A stretch of DNA of 12,510 nucleotides from NCBI GenBank assembly GCA_023425455.1, contig JAFACP010000466.1:1-12510 (forward strand), written 5' to 3'. A program made the position numbers and the translations under genes. The notes beneath the pieces are model-generated. The model was given only the letters and a program-made list of their open reading frames with translations, made no database searches and was not told where the DNA came from. Origin of the DNA: Pseudomonadota bacterium (GTDB lineage: Bacteria; Pseudomonadota; Gammaproteobacteria; Enterobacterales; Enterobacteriaceae). Numbering within the stretch: position 1 is the stretch's first letter; every line of letters begins with the position of its first letter. Positions 1 through 9,009 of the stretch are shown in pieces.

Positions 1-814
1 GATCGGCGGCGGCAAACGGAATGGCTCCTTCGGTCACGCCTACGCACCCCATCACAAGAGCGGCTTTGCCTGCCTCGCGCTCCTCGCGGGTAAAGTTCTT
101 ACGGTTTATCAACGTCGCCAGCCCTAAGCCCAGCGGCGGGACGCAGATCCCAACCGCCGCGATAGCCACCACGGTATAAACGCCCTGGGCGACGCAAATC
201 AGCATGAAGGCATACGCCACTTTGTTTACAGGCCCGCCCATATCGAACGCCAGCATCAGCCCCATAATGATGGCAAGTACCACGATGCTGCCCTGCTGCA
301 TCCCTTGCAGCCACTGAGTGAGGCTGGTCGTCAGCGCCCCCACGGGCTCCCCCACACCCCACATCATGATGCCCGCCGTGATAAATGTGCCAATAACAGG
401 GATGATGAAGATAGGCATGACGGATCGCAGGACTTTTGGTACCGGCAGTTTTTTCAAATACCAGACGACGATTCCGCCCAGGATGCCGGCAACGATGGCG
501 CCGAAGAAACCGGCGCCGAAGCTGTTAGCGACCCAGGCCGCAATCGCGCAAGGTGCCAGCGCAGCGCGTTCTGCAATCGAATAGCCAATATATGCAGCCA
601 GGAAAGGCACCATCAGGGTTAACCCGGCGACACCGATATCGAACAGTTTTTTCAGGTTGGGATCGGTTGCCGCATCAGGCACCGCGCCTTTGCCGTACAA
701 CATGACCGAAACCGCCAGCAAAATACCTCCCGCCACGACGAACGGGATCATGTGCGACACCCCGGTCATCAGATGCTGCCGCGTGCTCTTGAGAATATGC
801 ACCAACTCTTTCAT
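1..814 (-). CDS. frwC: Fructose-like PTS permease, EIIC component FrwC (C-terminus outside window)
   Basis: This is the membrane-embedded EIIC domain of a fructose-family PTS permease, which moves a sugar across the inner membrane while a partner EIIB phosphorylates it. The true substrate of the Frw system is not established. The frame is open from ATG at 814 to the left edge and gives 271 residues; E. coli FrwC is about 359, so roughly 88 C-terminal residues are missing. Several long hydrophobic segments are visible, for example around residues 21-40, 61-80, 101-117 and 131-152. The motif FDMGGPVNK, typical of the fructose EIIC family, lies at 190-198. An AGGAG at 825-821, six bases before the ATG, supports the start. 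The gene is divergent from ptsA, whose product supplies the EI, HPr and EIIA steps. In E. coli the EIIB gene frwB follows frwC; here that position is outside the window. Identity is secure from near-continuous similarity to E. coli FrwC. Confidence 0.93.
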   Translation of the reverse strand, partial: MKELVHILKSTRQHLMTGVSHMIPFVVAGGILLAVSVMLYGKGAVPDAATDPNLKKLFDIGVAGLTLMVPFLAAYIGYSIAERAALAPCAIAAWVANSFGAGFFGAIVAGILGGIVVWYLKKLPVPKVLRSVMPIFIIPVIGTFITAGIMMWGVGEPVGALTTSLTQWLQGMQQGSIVVLAIIMGLMLAFDMGGPVNKVAYAFMLICVAQGVYTVVAIAAVGICVPPLGLGLATLINRKNFTREEREAGKAALVMGCVGVTEGAIPFAAAD

Positions 815-986
815 ATGTCGCTCCTGGCCTAAATCCATAACGATGTTGTGGCAAACAATAGGCAATCAGGAAGGAGGCTGACAGGAGACAAAAAAGCCAT
901 TTACTGGATTTTTGTAATATAGAGATAAAAATGCGATCCGCCTCCAAATTTAACCCACAACGCCATCGTCCCGAATCATGACAACA

Positions 987-1004
987 TGTGAGTGATATCT
1001 CACT
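987..1004. promoter_or_regulatory. Inverted repeat, CRP-like with eight-base spacing
   Basis: TGTGA at 987-991 is followed by eight bases and TCAC at 1000-1003, forming the symmetric arms GTGAG/CTCAC. The usual CRP site has six bases between TGTGA and TCACA, so this is either a variant CRP site or the operator of another dimeric regulator. It lies about 113 bases before ptsA and 173 before frwC. Function is inferred from the motif alone. Confidence 0.35.
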
Positions 1005-1034
1005 TTCCAGCGGATATTACATTTGTCCAGTTTT

Positions 1035-1050
1035 TGGCAGATTTGTCACA
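1035..1050. promoter_or_regulatory. Candidate CRP site upstream of ptsA
   Basis: TGGCA (1035-1039), a six-base spacer, then TCACA (1046-1050). The right half-site is a perfect match to the CRP consensus and the left matches three of five bases. The centre at about 1042.5 is about 44 bases before the start expected from the weak -10 TATGCT at 1075-1080, close to the class II activator position. Catabolite control of a PTS cluster would be sensible, but binding is inferred. Confidence 0.4.
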
Positions 1051-1106
1051 TGGCGCGCATCGTTGCCACGCTCGTATGCTGTCTGCAGTGAATGACGACT
1101 GATTTC

Positions 1107-1111
1107 AGGAG
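1107..1111 (+). promoter_or_regulatory. ptsA ribosome binding site (decides the start)
   Basis: AGGAG at 1107-1111 sits five bases before ATG 1117. The upstream in-frame GTG at 1111 overlaps this AGGAG and has no site of its own, so the ATG is preferred. That start also gives the 833-residue length recalled for the E. coli protein. Confidence 0.8.
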
Positions 1112-1116
1112 TGTCT

Positions 1117-3618
1117 ATGGCTCTGGTAGTGGAATTTATCTGTGAATTACCCAACGGTGTTCACGCTCGTCCGGCAAGTCATGTGGAAACACTGTGCAAC
1201 ACGTTTCTGTCGCAGATTGAGTGGCACAACCTGCGAACGGACCGCAAAGGCGATGCAAAAAGCGCGCTGGCGCTGATTGGCACAGATACGCTGGCGGGCG
1301 ACGCGTGTCAGTTGACTATCCACGGTGAAGATGAGCAGATTGCGCATCAGCGCCTGATACAGTGGCTAAAAGAGGAGTTCCCCCATTGCGATGCCCCACT
1401 GGCACAGACACTCAATGCAGAACGTGATCCCTTGCCCGAGTCGCTAACCCGGCTCAAGCCTACGCTGTTTCGCGCCCAGCCCGTTTGCAGCGGTAGCGCG
1501 CAGGGAGCGCTGACGCTGCTGACGTCACTGGATCTCAACGCACTGACCGATTTACCCCTCGCAAAAAGCACCGAAGAAGAGCAATCGGCCCTGGATAATG
1601 GCCTGATGCTGCTGGTCAAACATATTGCGCTTCGCGCGCTGGATAGCGACAACACAACCAGCGCGGTGCTCGATGCCCATCGCTCACTCGCAACGGACAC
1701 GTCGCTACGCCAGCACCTCCTTGCGGGTATCAATCAGGGCCTCAGCTGCGCCCAGGCCATCGTTGCGACAGCGAATCATTTTTGCGAGGCGCTCGCCCGT
1801 TCAGACAGCAGCTATTTACAGGAGCGGGGGCTGGACGTTCGCGATGTCTGCCACCAGCTGCTGCAACATATTTACGGTGAGCAACGTTTTCCGGCACCAG
1901 GGCAGTTGACCGGCCCGGCCGTCTGTCTGGCAGATGACCTGACGCCAGGCCAGTTTCTCGAACTCGATAAAACCCTGCTCAAAGGGCTACTGCTAAAAAG
2001 CGGCGGCACAACCTCGCATACGGTGATTCTGGCACGCTCCTTTAATATCCCGACGCTGGTTGGCGTCGAAAGCGAGAGCCTGTTGCCATGGCGCAACCAG
2101 CCTGTTTTTGTCGATGGTAATGCCGGTGCGGTAGTGGTCAATGCCAGCGATGCCGTCGCGCGTTACTACCGTCAGGAAGCGCGTGTCCAGCAGTTGATCC
2201 ACGCGCAACAGAGCGTCTGGCTCGATCGTGAGGCCAGAACCTCAGACGGCCTGCGCATCGAGATTGCCGCCAACATTGCCCACGCGGTGGAAACCCGGCC
2301 TGCATTGCGTCACGGCGCCGAGGCAATCGGCCTGTTCCGTACCGAAATGCTCTATATGGACCGCGCCAGCGCCCCTGATGAAAACGAGCTGTACAATATT
2401 TTCTGTCAGGCGCTGGAGGGGGCAAACGGGCGCAGCATCATTGTCCGCACAATGGATATTGGCGGCGACAAGCCGGTGGATTACCTGAACATCCCGGCAG
2501 AGAATAATCCTTTCCTCGGCTACCGTGCCGTGCGCATTTATGAAGAGTATTCTGCGCTTTTCACCACTCAGCTTAAGGCTATCCTCCGTGCTTCGGCCCA
2601 TGGCAAGCTGAAAATCATGATCCCCATGATTTCGTCGATGGAAGAGGTGCTTTGGGTCAAAGAAAAAATAGCGGAAGCCAGGCAAGAACTCCGTGCAGAG
2701 AAAGTACCTTTTGATGAAACCATCCCTCTCGGTATTATGCTGGAGGTGCCGTCGGTCATGTTCATCATCGATCAGTGCTGCGAAGAGATTGATTTCTTCA
2801 GCATTGGCAGCAATGACCTGACGCAATATCTTTTGGCCGTCGACCGTGACAACGCCAAAGTCACCCGCCATTACAACAGCCTGAATCCGGCATTTCTGCG
2901 CGCGCTGGATTATGCCGTGCAGGCTGTCCACCGCCAGGGGAAATGGATTGGCCTGTGCGGAGAGCTGGGCGCCAAAGGCTCAGTGCTCCCGCTGCTGGTT
3001 GGCCTGGGGCTGGACGAAATCAGCATGGGTGCTCCGTCAATCCCGGCCACGAAAGCACGACTCGCCCAGCTTGACAGCCGTGCCTGCCGCCAGTTACTAA
3101 ACCAGGCGATGGCCTGTCGGACATCGCTTGAAGTGGAACACCTGCTGGCGCAATTCCGCATGAGCCAACAGGATACGCCGCTGGTAACGCCGCACTGTAT
3201 CTCGCTGGATAACGACTGGAACAGCAAAGAAGAGGTGATGAAAGGCATGACCGACAATCTGCTGCTGGCCGGGCGTTGCCGCTATCCACGCAAGCTGGAA
3301 GCCGATTTATGGGCGCGTGAAGCCGTTTTTTCAACCGGACTTGGATTTCTCTTCGCCATCCCACACAGCAAATCAGAACATATTGAGCAATCCACGATCA
3401 GTGTTGCACGCCTGACGTCACCCGTGATGTGGGGCGATGAAGACGCGCAATTCATCATCATGCTTACTCTGAACAAACACGCCGCAGGCGACCAGCACAT
3501 GCGTATCTTCTCCCGACTGGCTCGCCGCATTATGCATGACGATTTCCGCAGCGCGCTGATGAATGCCCAATCTGAAGAAGCCATTGCCTCACTGCTGCAA
3601 CGTGAACTGGAACTGTAA
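1117..3618 (+). CDS. ptsA: PTS multiphosphoryl transfer protein (HPr-EI-EIIA fusion)
   Basis: A soluble 833-residue protein that passes phosphate from PEP through its own EI, HPr and EIIA parts to an EIIB, here most likely that of the Frw permease. An HPr-like domain spans about 1-90, with the phospho-histidine H16 in GVHARPA. The EI domain spans about 115-670: H301 in GGTTSHTVILARS is the PEP-dependent phospho-histidine, the PEP-binding motif GSNDLTQY is at 564-571, and the catalytic C614 is in LCGELG. A fructose-type EIIA domain occupies about 685-833, with H750 in AIPHSK. All phospho-sites are present, so the relay looks functional. Length and order match E. coli PtsA. fsaB follows after 15 bases, so the two are probably cotranscribed. 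The divergent frwC supports a role with that permease. An in-frame GTG at 1111 would add two residues but is less likely. Confidence 0.95.
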   Translation: MALVVEFICELPNGVHARPASHVETLCNTFLSQIEWHNLRTDRKGDAKSALALIGTDTLAGDACQLTIHGEDEQIAHQRLIQWLKEEFPHCDAPLAQTLNAERDPLPESLTRLKPTLFRAQPVCSGSAQGALTLLTSLDLNALTDLPLAKSTEEEQSALDNGLMLLVKHIALRALDSDNTTSAVLDAHRSLATDTSLRQHLLAGINQGLSCAQAIVATANHFCEALARSDSSYLQERGLDVRDVCHQLLQHIYGEQRFPAPGQLTGPAVCLADDLTPGQFLELDKTLLKGLLLKSGGTTSHTVILARSFNIPTLVGVESESLLPWRNQPVFVDGNAGAVVVNASDAVARYYRQEARVQQLIHAQQSVWLDREARTSDGLRIEIAANIAHAVETRPALRHGAEAIGLFRTEMLYMDRASAPDENELYNIFCQALEGANGRSIIVRTMDIGGDKPVDYLNIPAENNPFLGYRAVRIYEEYSALFTTQLKAILRASAHGKLKIMIPMISSMEEVLWVKEKIAEARQELRAEKVPFDETIPLGIMLEVPSVMFIIDQCCEEIDFFSIGSNDLTQYLLAVDRDNAKVTRHYNSLNPAFLRALDYAVQAVHRQGKWIGLCGELGAKGSVLPLLVGLGLDEISMGAPSIPATKARLAQLDSRACRQLLNQAMACRTSLEVEHLLAQFRMSQQDTPLVTPHCISLDNDWNSKEEVMKGMTDNLLLAGRCRYPRKLEADLWAREAVFSTGLGFLFAIPHSKSEHIEQSTISVARLTSPVMWGDEDAQFIIMLTLNKHAAGDQHMRIFSRLARRIMHDDFRSALMNAQSEEAIASLLQRELEL

Positions 3619-3633
3619 AAACGAGGAAACCTG

Positions 3634-4248
3634 ATGGAACTCTATCTCGATACCGCCAACGTGGCGGAAGTTGAACGCCTGGCGCGCATTTTTCCGATTG
3701 CAGGTGTTACCACCAACCCAGGCATTGTCGCGGCCAGCCGCGAATCCATCTGGGATGTATTACCCCGGCTGCGAGACGCCATCGGCGTGGACGGGACCCT
3801 CTTCGCCCAGACCATGAGCCGTGATGCAGAAGGGATGGTGGCCGAAGCTAAACGCCTGAGTAATGCCCTGCCGGATATCGTGGTCAAAATTCCGGTTACC
3901 GCCCAGGGGCTTATCGCGATCAAGGCGCTCAACAAAGAGGGGATTCCCACGCTGGGCACCACCGTTTACAGCGCAGCACAAGGGCTGCTGGCTGCACTGG
4001 CCGGTGCAAAATATGTCGCGCCCTACGTCAACCGCGTTGATGCCCAGGGCGGTGACGGCATTCGCATGGTGCAGGAGCTTCAGACGTTACTGACGCTGCA
4101 CGCCCCGGAAAGCAAAGTGCTGGCCGCCAGCTTTAAAACCCCCCGCCAGGCGCTGGACTGCCTGCTTGCCGGATGTGAAGCAATCACACTTCCTTTAGAC
4201 ATAGCGCAACAAATGCTCAACACCCCGGCGGTAGAGTCAGCACTATAG
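3634..4248 (+). CDS. fsaB: Fructose-6-phosphate aldolase FsaB, ended early by an amber codon
   Basis: A cytoplasmic transaldolase-family enzyme that splits fructose 6-phosphate to dihydroxyacetone and glyceraldehyde 3-phosphate, or runs in reverse. The start has AGGA at 3624-3627, six bases before ATG. Active-site positions known from the family are present: D6, T26 and N28 in TTNP, Q59, the Schiff-base lysine K85 in VVKIPVT, T109, Y131, R134 and S166. The frame ends at TAG (4246-4248) after 204 residues, while E. coli FsaA and FsaB have 220. The codons after TAG still encode the conserved tail, so a single nonsense change has removed 16 residues (see 4249-4296). Residue 30, after TTNP, is Gly where E. 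coli FsaA and FsaB have Ser. The barrel is complete, but the lost C-terminal helix may weaken oligomer packing; activity is uncertain. ptsA lies 15 bases upstream. Confidence 0.9.
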   Translation: MELYLDTANVAEVERLARIFPIAGVTTNPGIVAASRESIWDVLPRLRDAIGVDGTLFAQTMSRDAEGMVAEAKRLSNALPDIVVKIPVTAQGLIAIKALNKEGIPTLGTTVYSAAQGLLAALAGAKYVAPYVNRVDAQGGDGIRMVQELQTLLTLHAPESKVLAASFKTPRQALDCLLAGCEAITLPLDIAQQMLNTPAVESAL

Positions 4249-4296
4249 AAGTTCGAGCACGACTGGAAAAACGCGTTTGGTAACCTCAACCTGTAA
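4249..4296 (+). pseudogene. fsaB: Orphaned in-frame C-terminal tail of fsaB beyond the amber codon
   Basis: Read in the fsaB frame, the bases after TAG give KFEHDWKNAFGNLNL and then TAA (4294-4296). E. coli FsaB ends EKFEHDWNAAFGTTHL, so the TAG stands at the Glu205 codon and the tail is intact, without frameshift. A full-length gene would stop 12 bases before gldA, the tight operon spacing expected. The tail may be a recent loss, may be translated by some read-through, or the TAG may be a sequencing error. Confidence 0.85.
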
Positions 4297-4308
4297 GGGA
4301 GAAATGTT

Positions 4309-5412
4309 ATGGACCGTATCATTCAATCGCCGGGAAAATATATTCAGGGCGCCAATGTCCTCACCCGACTCGGTGACTATCTGAAACCGCTGGCCGCACG
4401 CTGGCTGGTTGTCGGCGATAAGTTTGTTCTGGGCTTCGCCGAAGAGACGCTGAAGCAGAGCTTCCGGAAAGCCGATCTCCATGTCGAAATTGCGCCGTTT
4501 GGCGGCGAATGTTCACAAAATGAAATCGATCGTCTGAAAAAGCTGGCCGACAGCAAAGACTGTTTAGCGGTGCTGGGGATCGGCGGGGGAAAAACACTTG
4601 ATACCGCCAAAGCGCTGGCACACGTTATGGACGTACCGGTGGCCATAGCGCCGACCATCGCGTCAACCGATGCCCCCTGCAGCGCCCTCTCCGTGATTTA
4701 CACCGACAGCGGTGAGTTCGATCATTACCTGCTGCTACCGCACAACCCAAACATGGTCATTGTTGATACCAGCGTCGTCGCGGGTGCCCCTGCGCGCCTG
4801 CTGGCCGCCGGGATCGGCGATGCGCTGGCAACCTGGTTTGAAGCGCGAGCCTGCTCCCGGAGCGGGGCGACCACGATGGCGGGCGGCAAGTGTACGCAGG
4901 CTGCGCTGGCGCTCGCCGAGCTCTGTTACAACACGCTGCTTGAAGAGGGAGAGAAGGCGATGCTGGCGGCGGAACAGCATGTTGTCACCCCTGCGCTTGA
5001 GCGCATTATCGAAGCCAACACCTATCTGAGTGGTGTCGGTTTTGAAAGCGGTGGTCTGGCTGCCGCCCACGCCATTCACAACGGCATGACCGCCGTTGAC
5101 GATGCGCATGGGTTCTATCACGGTGAAAAAGTCGCGTTTGGGACGCTCACGCAGCTGATACTGGAGAATGCTCCGGTAGAAGAGATAGAGACCGTGGCCG
5201 CGCTGTGCCATAGCGTGGGCCTGCCGATCACCCTGGGGCAGTTGAATATTAAAGACGATATTCCGGCCAAAATGCGCCTGATCGCCCAGGCCTCCTGTGC
5301 CGAAGGGGAGACCATTCACAATATGCCGGGCGGTGCGTCACCGGATCAGGTTTATGCTGCTCTGCTGGTTGCTGACCAGTATGGACAGCGGTTCCTGCAG
5401 GAGTGGGAGTGA
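4309..5412 (+). CDS. gldA: NAD-dependent glycerol dehydrogenase
   Basis: A cytoplasmic group III (iron-family fold) alcohol dehydrogenase that oxidises glycerol to dihydroxyacetone with NAD, or reduces dihydroxyacetone and some other small carbonyls in reverse. The 367 residues equal E. coli GldA. The NAD-binding loop GIGGGKTLD lies at 90-98 and the STDAP segment with D121 at 119-123. The three zinc ligands D171 (GIGDALATW), H254 (AAAHAIHNG) and H271 (GFYHGEK) are all present. A ribosome binding site, AAGGGAG at 4295-4301, overlaps the ancestral fsaB stop, which suggests translational coupling in the original operon. The product shares dihydroxyacetone with FsaB, so the pair can exchange glycerol, dihydroxyacetone and fructose 6-phosphate. 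A terminator starts 45 bases after the stop, making this the last gene of the ptsA-fsaB-gldA unit. Confidence 0.95.
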   Translation: MDRIIQSPGKYIQGANVLTRLGDYLKPLAARWLVVGDKFVLGFAEETLKQSFRKADLHVEIAPFGGECSQNEIDRLKKLADSKDCLAVLGIGGGKTLDTAKALAHVMDVPVAIAPTIASTDAPCSALSVIYTDSGEFDHYLLLPHNPNMVIVDTSVVAGAPARLLAAGIGDALATWFEARACSRSGATTMAGGKCTQAALALAELCYNTLLEEGEKAMLAAEQHVVTPALERIIEANTYLSGVGFESGGLAAAHAIHNGMTAVDDAHGFYHGEKVAFGTLTQLILENAPVEEIETVAALCHSVGLPITLGQLNIKDDIPAKMRLIAQASCAEGETIHNMPGGASPDQVYAALLVADQYGQRFLQEWE

Positions 5413-5455
5413 TACATCGCGCTTGCGGTTGGCCCTAAGTCGCCCGCTCTCAGAT

Positions 5456-5485
5456 AAAAAAATCCCCGCCGCAGCGGGGATTTTT
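5456..5485. terminator. Bidirectional intrinsic terminator between gldA and katG
   Basis: The arms at 5458-5469 and 5474-5485 form a perfect 12-bp stem around a four-base loop: an A-run with TCCCCGC pairs with GCGGGGA and a T-run. Rightward transcripts from gldA end in five U; leftward transcripts from katG end in seven U (5462-5456). The katG stop is only seven bases from the hairpin, so one element serves both convergent units. Confidence 0.93.
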
Positions 5486-5492
5486 ATGTTTA

Positions 5493-7694
<2,202 letters not shown>

Positions 7695-7725
7695 TTACCG
7701 TTACGATATACGCCCTTATTGATAA

Positions 7726-7768
7726 GGTATAGTTGGGATAACCCACAGATTCGATAGTTAATTCCGTT
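7726..7768 (-). promoter_or_regulatory. katG promoter with probable OxyR binding region
   Basis: The leader upstream of katG resembles the E. coli katG promoter as I recall it, including AACTATCG and, closer to the gene, TATCGTAACGGTAACACTG. A 37-base OxyR-type arrangement can be laid over 7768-7732: CTAT at 7757-7754, seven bases, then GTGG at 7746-7743. The match to the consensus is partial, as it is in E. coli. A -10 candidate TATACC follows at 7731-7726, placing the OxyR site over the -35. Induction by peroxide through OxyR is inferred. Confidence 0.5.
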
Positions 7769-7851
7769 TAATTTCCCATGGAAAATACATGAGTTCTGTA
7801 CGTCAAAAGCAGAATTGCTTAACAGGCAGGAAAATAAAACCCTTATAAATC

Positions 7852-7875
7852 AAAAAACCCTCCGAAGAGGGCTTT
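7852..7875 (-). terminator. Intrinsic terminator of metF
   Basis: On the minus strand CCCTC pairs with GAGGG around a UUCG tetraloop closed by C-G, followed by a run of six U (7857-7852). It begins about ten bases after the metF stop and separates metF transcription from katG. Confidence 0.88.
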
Positions 7876-7881
7876 AAATTG

Positions 7882-8775
<894 letters not shown>

Positions 8776-8813
8776 TTACCTCATCAATCGCGTGTCGTGG
8801 TGTGTTGTATTTC

Positions 8814-8846
8814 GAACTTCTATACGTTTAGACGTCCAGATGTAAA
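8814..8846 (-). promoter_or_regulatory. metF promoter covered by four tandem MetJ (met box) sites
   Basis: Read on the plus strand, four contiguous 8-base boxes run 8814-8821, 8822-8829, 8830-8837 and 8838-8845. On the minus strand they read AGAAGTTC, AAACGTAT, GGACGTCT and TTACATCT. Against AGACGTCT they match 5, 6, 7 and 5 of 8 bases, with the strongest box internal. A promoter lies within them: -35 TTTACA (8846-8841), 16 bases, -10 TATAGA (8824-8819). MetJ with S-adenosylmethionine bound here would block RNA polymerase. A second -35-like TTGACG at 8873-8868 lacks a good -10. Confidence 0.82.
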
Positions 8847-8938
8847 AATGACGGAAAAGCGCTGTGGCGTCAACAGAAATAATCACCAATAACGGTGAGG
8901 AATGCTCAGAGAAGGTGAGAAAGATTCATCATGCTGTG

Positions 8939-8998
8939 AAAAAGCAGGTCTGATGACTCAGAACCCGCCGCCTCCCCATAAGGGCGACAGGCGGGTTC
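8939..8998 (-). terminator. Hairpin after metL, possible terminator
   Basis: Inverted arms of nine bases, 8961-8969 and 8990-8998 (GAACCCGCC and its complement), flank a 20-base interior with a further three-pair stem (8975-8977 with 8982-8984). It begins 11 bases after the metL stop. No U-run follows directly; the nearest is five U at 8943-8939, after a weak 5-bp stem. It may be a terminator of metBL or a 3' end stabiliser. The remainder of this gap up to metF holds the metF promoter and no gene I can support. Confidence 0.5.
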
Positions 8999-9009
8999 CC
9001 GGACACCCC

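Larger units (their letters stand above)
815..1116. promoter_or_regulatory. Divergent frwC/ptsA control region
   Basis: These 302 bases hold no convincing gene. The stretch is more AT-rich than the flanking genes and must contain the promoters of leftward frwC and rightward ptsA. Two CRP-like sites are listed separately. A possible -10 for ptsA is TATGCT at 1075-1080, without a good -35 at normal spacing, which would fit an activator-dependent promoter. On the minus strand I see no -35/-10 pair for frwC that I trust. A 16-codon ORF at 931-981 lacks a good ribosome binding site and was not called. Confidence 0.6.

Noticed and set aside
931..981. A 16-codon ORF in the frwC/ptsA control region
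   Set aside because: It has only a poor ribosome binding site, lies within a control region, and has no similarity I can recall.
2242..2931. A 229-codon open frame antisense to ptsA
   Set aside because: It is a shadow of the conserved EI domain of ptsA, with no ribosome binding site and no recognisable domain.
4735..5319. A 194-codon open frame antisense to gldA
   Set aside because: It is a shadow of an intact gldA carrying all its zinc ligands; the translated protein is not recognisable.
8883..8898. Small inverted repeat TCACC/GGTGA upstream of the metF promoter
   Set aside because: The stem is only five pairs with no U-run directly after it; it could easily arise by chance.
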